A DNA stretch of 27,274 bases from an uncultured Collinsella sp. (GTDB lineage: Bacteria; Actinomycetota; Coriobacteriia; Coriobacteriales; Coriobacteriaceae). The notes below the pieces were generated by a model that was not told where the DNA came from, did no database searches, and saw only the letters and a list, made by a program, of their open reading frames with translations. The stretch spans positions 1 to 27,274 of the forward strand of contig URNI01000013.1 of assembly GCA_900549135.1 (NCBI GenBank), written 5' to 3'. Made by a program: the position numbers and the translations under genes. Positions 1 through 7,600 of the stretch are shown piece by piece (within the stretch, counting starts at the first letter, position 1; the number at the start of each line of letters is the position of its first letter).

Positions 1-31
1 CGGCCCTCGTCATCACAATCGAAAGGATGTC

Positions 32-1459
32 ATGGCCGAGGTTTGGCGCTTCTTTGCGCATGAGGATGATTTTGCCGGTATAGACGAGGCCGGCGCATGC
101 GAGCGCCTGGGCCGTGTGCTGTCGTTTCCGACGATTTCGAGCATGGATGCCCAGACGGTGGACTGGCAGGCGTTTGCCGACCTGCGCGCCTATATGCAGC
201 AGGCCTGGCCGCGCGTGTTTGCGACGGGCGAGGTCGAGCTCATCGACCATTCGCTGCTCGTGACGCTTGCCGGCGCCGACCCCGCCCTCAAGCCGGTCAT
301 GCTCATGGGCCACATGGACGTGGTTCCCGTGGTGCCGGGCACCGAGACGGACTGGACGCACGATCCCTTTAGCGGGCACGTGGACGACACCTATATTTGG
401 GGTCGCGGCGCCATCGATATGAAAGACCAGGTTGCGGGCATCCTGGAGGCCGTTGAGTATGCGCTGGCGCACGGCTGGCAACACGAGCGAACCCTGCTGC
501 TGGCTTTTGGCCAGGATGAGGAGACCACGCAGTGCGGCGCGGGTGCCATTGGCCGCGCGCTCGAGGAGCGTGGCGTTGAGCTTGAGTACCTGATCGACGA
601 GGGTGACTATCGTATCGTTGCGGCTGCCGAGTACAGCGCGGGTGAGGGTTGGCTTATGCATGCCGATCTTGCCGAGAAGGGATATGCCGATATCGTGCTC
701 AGGACGAAGAGCGAAGGCGGGCATTCTTCCAACCCTTACGGCGGCACGTCGCTCGAAGTGCTCAGCCGCGCTATTGCCGCGATTTGCGATATCGAGTGGC
801 CGGCGCGTGTGACCGATCTGCTTGCCGCGCAGCTCATCGAGCTGGGGCTTTATGCCGCAGACGAGATTGCTGCCAGCAAGGATGCCATCGTGCGCGACTG
901 CCTCGCCAGCAAAAAGCTGTACCCGCTTGTGACCACCACCTGCGCGCCCACGCAAATCGAAGGCGGCAGTACCGGTGCCAACGTAATGCCGCAGGATATG
1001 TGGGCAAATATCAACTTCCGCATGCTCGAGGGTACGAGCGTGGCCGATGTCGTGGCCTGCTGCCGCGAGGCCGTTGCCGCCGCTGGGCTCGCTGACCGAG
1101 TCGAGGTCGAGCTGGGCCCCGGCAGCTCCGAGCCCTCGCCGTCCCCGCGCGTGGGCGGTCCGGGGCTCGAGGCCGTCCGCGCCATCGCCGCCCGCTATTT
1201 CCGTGATCCCAAGGGGACGGAGGAAAACGGATCGTCTGCGGTGGGCCAAGAGCCGATGAACATTGTGCCCTCGACCGTGATTGGTGCAACCGATGCCGCC
1301 AACTACCAGCGCATTTGTCACGAGTGCATCCGCTTCTCCGCCTTTGTGGTCGACGATGACGAATGTGACCGCGGTGTCCACGGCACCAACGAGCGCATCA
1401 CCCGTCGCGCCTACCTCCAAGGCATCCGCTTCCTCATCGCCCTGCTCCACACGCTCTAG
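32..1459 (+). CDS. M20-family metallopeptidase (carboxypeptidase S / Gly-Xaa carboxypeptidase-like)
   Basis: Predicted cytoplasmic zinc-dependent exopeptidase of 475 residues with no signal peptide. The M20 metal site is visible in order: GHMDVVPV (His94, Asp96), GRGAIDMKD (bridging Asp129), GQDEETT (catalytic and ligand Glu163/164), IDEGD (Asp189) and a late His near residue 450 in RGVHGTNER. The dimerisation (lid) domain starts around residue 210 with AEKGYADIVL and GGHSSNPYGG. The spacing and wording of these motifs resemble the CPS1/PM20D1-type branch more than DapE or ArgE. The exact substrate cannot be read from sequence. The ATG at 32 follows a GAAAGG ribosome binding site by 5 nt. The last 59 bases of the gene lie inside a 61-bp sequence repeated perfectly at 10131-10191. 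Confidence 0.9.
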   Translation: MAEVWRFFAHEDDFAGIDEAGACERLGRVLSFPTISSMDAQTVDWQAFADLRAYMQQAWPRVFATGEVELIDHSLLVTLAGADPALKPVMLMGHMDVVPVVPGTETDWTHDPFSGHVDDTYIWGRGAIDMKDQVAGILEAVEYALAHGWQHERTLLLAFGQDEETTQCGAGAIGRALEERGVELEYLIDEGDYRIVAAAEYSAGEGWLMHADLAEKGYADIVLRTKSEGGHSSNPYGGTSLEVLSRAIAAICDIEWPARVTDLLAAQLIELGLYAADEIAASKDAIVRDCLASKKLYPLVTTTCAPTQIEGGSTGANVMPQDMWANINFRMLEGTSVADVVACCREAVAAAGLADRVEVELGPGSSEPSPSPRVGGPGLEAVRAIAARYFRDPKGTEENGSSAVGQEPMNIVPSTVIGATDAANYQRICHECIRFSAFVVDDDECDRGVHGTNERITRRAYLQGIRFLIALLHTL

Positions 1460-1461
1460 AA
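1401..1461 (+). repeat. Left copy of 61-bp perfect direct repeat (att-like)
   Basis: Begins CCCGTCGCGCCTACCTCCAA and ends CACACGCTCTAGAA. It covers the last 19 codons and stop of the M20 gene plus two bases. An identical 61-bp copy lies at 10131-10191, 8,730 bp away. Flanking bases differ on both sides of both copies (1400 A versus 10130 T; 1462 T versus 10192 G). Confidence 0.95.
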
Positions 1462-1523
1462 TGTGACAAAGGGACTGAGCCGATTTCATCGGTAATGAGA
1501 CAAAAACTGTCATAGAAAAAGAC

Positions 1524-1535
1524 TAAGATATCTTA
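1524..1535. promoter_or_regulatory. 12-bp palindrome upstream of the giant surface-protein gene
   Basis: TAAGATATCTTA is a perfect palindrome in the AT-rich stretch about 110 bp before the probable start codon at 1647. It lies where the promoter of the giant gene would be expected. No convincing -35/-10 pair can be assigned, so a role as operator or promoter core is only a suggestion. Confidence 0.25.
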
Positions 1536-1633
1536 AGAGACATATGCTGGGGTTGGTATTCCTTGAACGACTGCGGGCATGTGCCAGACTGCCTCGGCCC
1601 CCCGGGGAGTGCCCGGGCAGGTCGCCGTGTGAC

Positions 1634-1649
1634 TGGGGAGGAAATTATG
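1634..1649 (+). promoter_or_regulatory. Strong ribosome binding site and ATG that decide the giant gene's start
   Basis: GGGGAGGAAATT directly precedes ATG at 1647. This is far better than the context of the upstream in-frame TTG at 1563 or of the downstream ATG at 1758. It places the start upstream of the nine-G tract, so translation must cross the tract. Confidence 0.7.
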
Positions 1650-4600
1650 CAGGAGCTCAGAGAGATGACGTCTCGGCTCGTGAATATTGCTACCGGGGGG
1701 GGGTGTCTAAGCAGGGAACTTCCTGGTGAACACCGGCCGCGCGAGCGGTGGTCCGTCATGTCTTGTGGCCGTCGTCGCGGGCTGCGCCCGGTTTCGCCAT
1801 ATGCGATTGTTCTGGCCCTCGCCGTCGCGCTGACGGCGAGTTTCTTCCTGCCGCTTCGTGCCGAGGCGGAAATTTCGGACCACACGGTTCCGACGATTTC
1901 GCCTTCGGGGACAACAATCAACCTGTTTGATTACTGGGTGAATCCCGATAACCATCTGTCGGTTTCCGGCAACGGCGGCATCAACAAGAACCACCGCTTC
2001 CAGTTCAAGGATCAAGGAGCCAGCGAGGAACTTAACAAGTATACGGGTGGCTCCCGGGTCCGCACCGGCATCGTGAACAATGTTCTTGCCGGTGGTTACC
2101 CGAAACTCACCAACTGCTGGGAGGGAGAATCCTTCGGCTACCTGTTTGATTCCTCCGTCCAGACGGGCAAGATATCCCATATGGGTGTGACGGGTCTGTT
2201 GCAGGCCAAGGGTGGCTACTACGAGTATGACAGCTCGCGGAACTACGCGGCGTACAACGCCAATAAGAATGCATTTGATGTCTACAATGCTGCCGGCGTT
2301 ATGCAAGCGGGGGCTGAGCCTCATTCAGTAGGCCAGTTCTTCCCCTTCGATGCGGCCGATGAGGTATTCAAGGAAGAGGACGGCAAACTCGTCCCGAACG
2401 GCATTACGTCGCAGAACAACGGACCCCTCAACCATTATTTCGGCCTCTCCATGTCGTCGCGCTTCGTGCAGCCGAAGGATGGCAAAACGAACGCTGACAA
2501 GCCCATGACCTTTGAGTTCGCCGGAGACGACGACGTCTGGGTGTTCATTGACGATGTCCTCGTGGGCGACATTGGCGGCATCCACACCAGTGCTAAGCTG
2601 ACCATTGACTTCCAAACGGGCGAGATTAAGGTTAACGATTCCCCAGACGGCACGCTGTTAAGCAAGTTCCAGGAAGCAAAGCAGGATACTACTAAGGGCT
2701 TCAAAGGCAACACCTTCGCTGACGGCACCAACCACACGCTCAAGTTCTTCTACTTGGAGCGTGGCGCCACCGACTCCAACATGAGGCTCAAGTTCAACCT
2801 CGTGACGGTTCCCGAGTCCGACATTATCAAGTTCGACCAGGATGGCGGTCTGGTGGAGGGTGCTCAGTTCGCGCTGTACAAGACAGACGAGAGCTTCGCT
2901 GACACGACCGCCAATCCAAATAACCTACTTGGCTCCGGCACCACGAACGCGAATGGACAACTAACGCTCACAAATAAGGCGGACAACGGCGTTATCAACT
3001 TCGATGACCTTTATAAAGAGTATCATTACAAGTACTACCTCCTGAAGGAAACAAAGGCGCCCAACGGTTACCGCTCGAGTCTCACGGCGACGGATGGCAG
3101 CATGCAGCTCGAGTACGTGCCCGGGAGCGACAAGAACGACGCGGGCGGTGTCATCATCAACCGCGGCGGTATGGACGCGGGCAGCGTCGTGTGGAAGACC
3201 GGTGCGTTCGCCGCCGCGAAGGAGACCATCACCGCGCCGCCGACCGTGTACAAGGCAAATAATGACCTGACGAAGTCCAACGAGACCGTCAAGCTGGACT
3301 CCGGCATACTGTTCGCTGTGGTGCTCAAGCGCGATAAAAGCGCAGGCGCGGATATCAAAGATCAGAACAATTGGTACGCCGTGTCGGGCGACCCATCGAC
3401 GGGAGCGGGGTACACCCTCGCCGAGAATCCGAGCAAGGCCGGCGCTATCGAGGCGGCGAAGAAGGACCTGCACGCCTTCACGCTCAACACGAGCGGCCAG
3501 TACCAGGTAGAGATTCAAAATCTGCCCGGCGACATCTCCAAGTACTACTACCTGCTGAGCGGTAATGACCGCAAGAATGCCGAGTACACGGTGGCCATCT
3601 ACCATACAAAGGCGAGCTCGATCGGCGACGCGACTCCCGAGAACACCGTCCACGTGTACAGCGACGACATCGCAGACGGCACGAACTTCAAGCGACAGTT
3701 CGCCACGCGCTTGCTCGTCACGAACATCCAGAATCGCCTGTTCGTGCAGAAGACCGATACCGAGGGTAAGCCCGTTGACGGGGCGAAGTTCGCCCTGTAC
3801 ACCTCCAGCCAGGTGACTACGGAGAACGGCAAGGTCATGCTCAATGGCGAGCGGACCCCCTACGACACCCTGACGACGGGGTCGGTCGACTACCCGGTCC
3901 TGCTCGAAGGTGCGGGCATATTCCCGAATACGAGCAACGGTAACAGGCCGCTCGTGAAGGGGACCTACTTCCTAAAGGAGGTCTCGGCGCCCGAGGGCTT
4001 CCTGCTTAACGACACGCTTACCAAGGTGATTGTGGACGATTACGGCGTCCATGCCGATGCTGGTACGGACGATGACGGTGTTTCGACGTTCGTGGGTCCG
4101 GGCGCGCTCATGAAGAGCCTGGGCCAGTTTGGCGCAGAGGGTGACATCGACAACACGCTCACGTGGATCAAGGGCCAGCGCCAGACGTCCGACGGCAAGC
4201 TCGACGGCAACGACAACCTTTCCTGGAACAATGACGCCAAGGGCGGCGAGGATGAGGTGCACCTCAAGTACGGCGCCAACGGACGTGTCTACCAGTATGG
4301 GCCCACCGAGGAGGGTAAACCTTATCGCTTGGAGACCGAGACGGGCTGGATACGTATGGGTATCATGCAGGACGAGCGGCCCAAGGGGACCACGTCGAAA
4401 GGTGCCCGTGCCAATCTGGGCGACATGAACCTGAACGCCCTGTTCACGGGCGCCACCTGCGTGCGCGTGGCGAACGAACGCGAGGCGAGCCTTGAGGTGA
4501 CGAAGAAGGTTGTCGTGCCCAATGGCCTGACGGGCAATAAGGACGCGAAGTTCACCTTCAAGTTCACCGTGCCTGATGGGAAGACCTACAAGGCTGCAGT

Positions 4601-7600
4601 GTTCAAGAACGCTGGGGCCGCAAGCGAGAAGCAGGTCGGCGATATGTTCGACCTGACGAACGGTCGCGAGCAGACCATCACGGCCGGCCAGACGATCCGC
4701 GTGTACGGCCTCGCCGAGTACGACGCCTACACGGTGCAGGAGCTGACCGGTACGGACAAGATGCCGGCCGGCTTCACGCTGACCAAGCGCGAGCAGGGCG
4801 GCAACGCCCTGAGTGGCGAGGGCGACAGCATCTCCGGCACGATCGCAAAGCAGAACGCCGACGGCACACTGGCCGACGCCAACAAGCTGGTATTCACGAA
4901 CACCTACAGCGTAAAGTCGCCGGTGACGCTCACCAATGCGTTCTGGGCGCAGAAGGTGCTCCAGGGCCGTGACTGGAAAGATGGCGATAGCTTCAAGATT
5001 TACCTGCGCGCGGACAAGGGCACGCCGATGGCCGACGGTGCCGAGAATGCACCCGTGAGTGGTATGAAGCAGGTTGTGAAGACCGTTGAGAACGGGGACA
5101 AGTTCGACTTCGGCGAGATTGAGTACACCAAGCCCGGCACCTACACCTATCTCATCGCCGAGGCCACGCCGTCTCAAAACGACGCTAGCTGGCTGCCCGG
5201 GTTCGGGTATTCAAGCGCTTCCTACCGCGTCACGGTGACGGTGAGCGATAACGGCGACGGCACGCTGTCGCAGCCGGCAGTCAAGATGGAGCAGACCTAC
5301 ACCGACGACGGCGTGAGCCATGAGGACAACCCGATCAAGGTCGCTGACAAAATCGCCAAGATCACGAACACGTACCGACCGAAGGGGACCTCGGTAACGC
5401 TCAAGGCGAAGAAGCGCTTCACAGGTGGTGAGCTCGCAGGGAACGACTTCACGTTCCAGCTGCTCGACAACGACGGCAAAGAGCTCCAGGCTGTCCAAAA
5501 CGACAAGGACGGCAAGGTCGCCTTTGCAGCCATCGACTACGCTACGCCGGGCGATCACGACTACGCCATCAAGGAGGTTGCCGGCAACGACTCGACCATC
5601 GTCTACGACGCGAAGGACGTGAAGGTCCACGTCAAGGTCACCGACGAGAAGGGCGAGCTGAAGGCGGTCGCCACCTACGACGGCGAGAAGGCCGTGCCGA
5701 CCTTCACCAACTCGAAGCCGACGGCCGACGCCACTATCGAGGCGACGAAGACCCTCAGGGGCAAGGACCTGACGGCTGGTGCGTTCACTTTCGGCCTATA
5801 TCAAGGCGACACGACTACGGTTGATCCCATCCAGACTGTCCAGAACGACAAGGACGGCAAGATAAAGCTCATCCTCACCGGTCTGACCATAGGCGAGTAC
5901 GACTACACGCTCAAGGAGGTCGCTGGCGGCGATTCGACCATCACCTACGATTCCACGGCGGTGAAGGTCCACGTCTCGGTGAAGGCGGACGGTGACAAGG
6001 CAAAGGCGACTGTCACTTATGACGACAGGAATGACGCCCCGACCTTCACCAACAAGTACCAGCCTGCCGAGACCTCGGCTACGCTCACGGCGAAGAAATC
6101 GTACGTGAAGTCCGACAACACGCAGGCCACGCTCAAGGGCGGCGAGTTCACCTTCGACCTGTACGAGGGTGATCTGACGGCTGAGCAGCTGAAGGGCAAG
6201 CAGCCCATCCAGACCGCTGAGAACGGCGAGGACGGCACCGTTGCCTTCCCGACCATCGACTACACCAAGGCCGGCGAGTACAAATACACCATCGCGGAGC
6301 AGAAGGGCAACCTGTCCCACGTGACTTACGACGCTACGGTGCACCATGCCGTGGTGACGGTCGTGGACAACGCCGGCCAGCTGGAGGCGAGCGTCACCTA
6401 CGACGACGGCAAGACGGATGCCCCCACCTTCAAGAACACTTACGACGCAACCGGCTCCGTGGAGCTGACGGCGACCAAGGTCGTTGCGGTCGCGCCGGGC
6501 TTCACGCACGACACTAAGCTGAAGGGCGGCGAGTACACGTTCGAGCTGAAGGACGCCGACGGCAAGGTGCTCGACACCGCGAAGAACGAGGCCGATGGCA
6601 CGGTGAAGTTCACGCGCAAGTTCACGCTCTCCAACCTGGGCGGCGCTGCGAGCAAGGACTTCACCTACACCATCGCGGAGAAGCCGGGCACGGAGCCGGG
6701 CATGGTCTACGACACCCATGCGCTCATCTACAAGGTGACGGTCGCGGACGATGGCATCGGCTCGCTGACGGCCACACCGCAGGTAACGAGTGGAGACAAG
6801 ACCTTCACGAACACGTACCACCCGAAGGAGACCTCGGTAACGCTCAAGGCGACGAAGCACTTCACGGGTGGCGAGCTCGCAGGGGGCGACTTCACGTTCC
6901 AGCTGCTCGACAAGGATGGCAACGTGATCCAGACCGTCCAGAATGACAAGGACGGCAAGGTCGCCTTCCAGGCAATCAGCTACGACACGCCGGGCGATCA
7001 CGACTACACCATCAAGGAGGTTGCCGGCAACGACCCGACCGTCGTGTACGACACGAAGGACGTGAAGGTCCACATCAAGGTCTCCGATGAGAAGGGCGAG
7101 CTAAAGGCGACCGCCACCTACGACGGCGAGGCCGACGTTCCGACCTTCACCAACTCGAAGCCGACGACGGACGTTACCGTCGAGGCGACGAAGATCCTCA
7201 CGGGCAAGGACCTGACGGCCGACGCGTTCACCTTCGGCCTGTACGACCAGGCCGGCAACGAGGTCGCCAAGGGCACCAACGACCGGGGCGGCAAGGTCGA
7301 GCTGGCCGTCAAGAACCTGAACCTGGGCGAGTACGACTACACGCTCAAGGAGGAGAAAGCCGGCCAGACCGTCGACGGCGTGGCCTACGACGCCAAGGAA
7401 GTCAAGGTCCACGTCAAGGTAGAGCAGAACCAGGGCGACAACAACAAGACGAAGGTGACCGTCACCTATGACGGTGCCGCTACGGCTCCCACCTTCAACA
7501 ACACCTACGACGCAAAGGGTTCCGTAACCCTGACGGCGACCAAGACCATCAAGGTTGCGGACGGCTTCGACCACACGACGAAGCCCGCGGACGGCGAGTT

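Noticed and set aside
1563..1646. TTG at 1563 as the start of the giant gene
   Set aside because: It has a poor ribosome binding site, a C/G-rich non-signal-like leader, and a far better GGAGGAAATT-ATG 84 bp downstream in the same frame.
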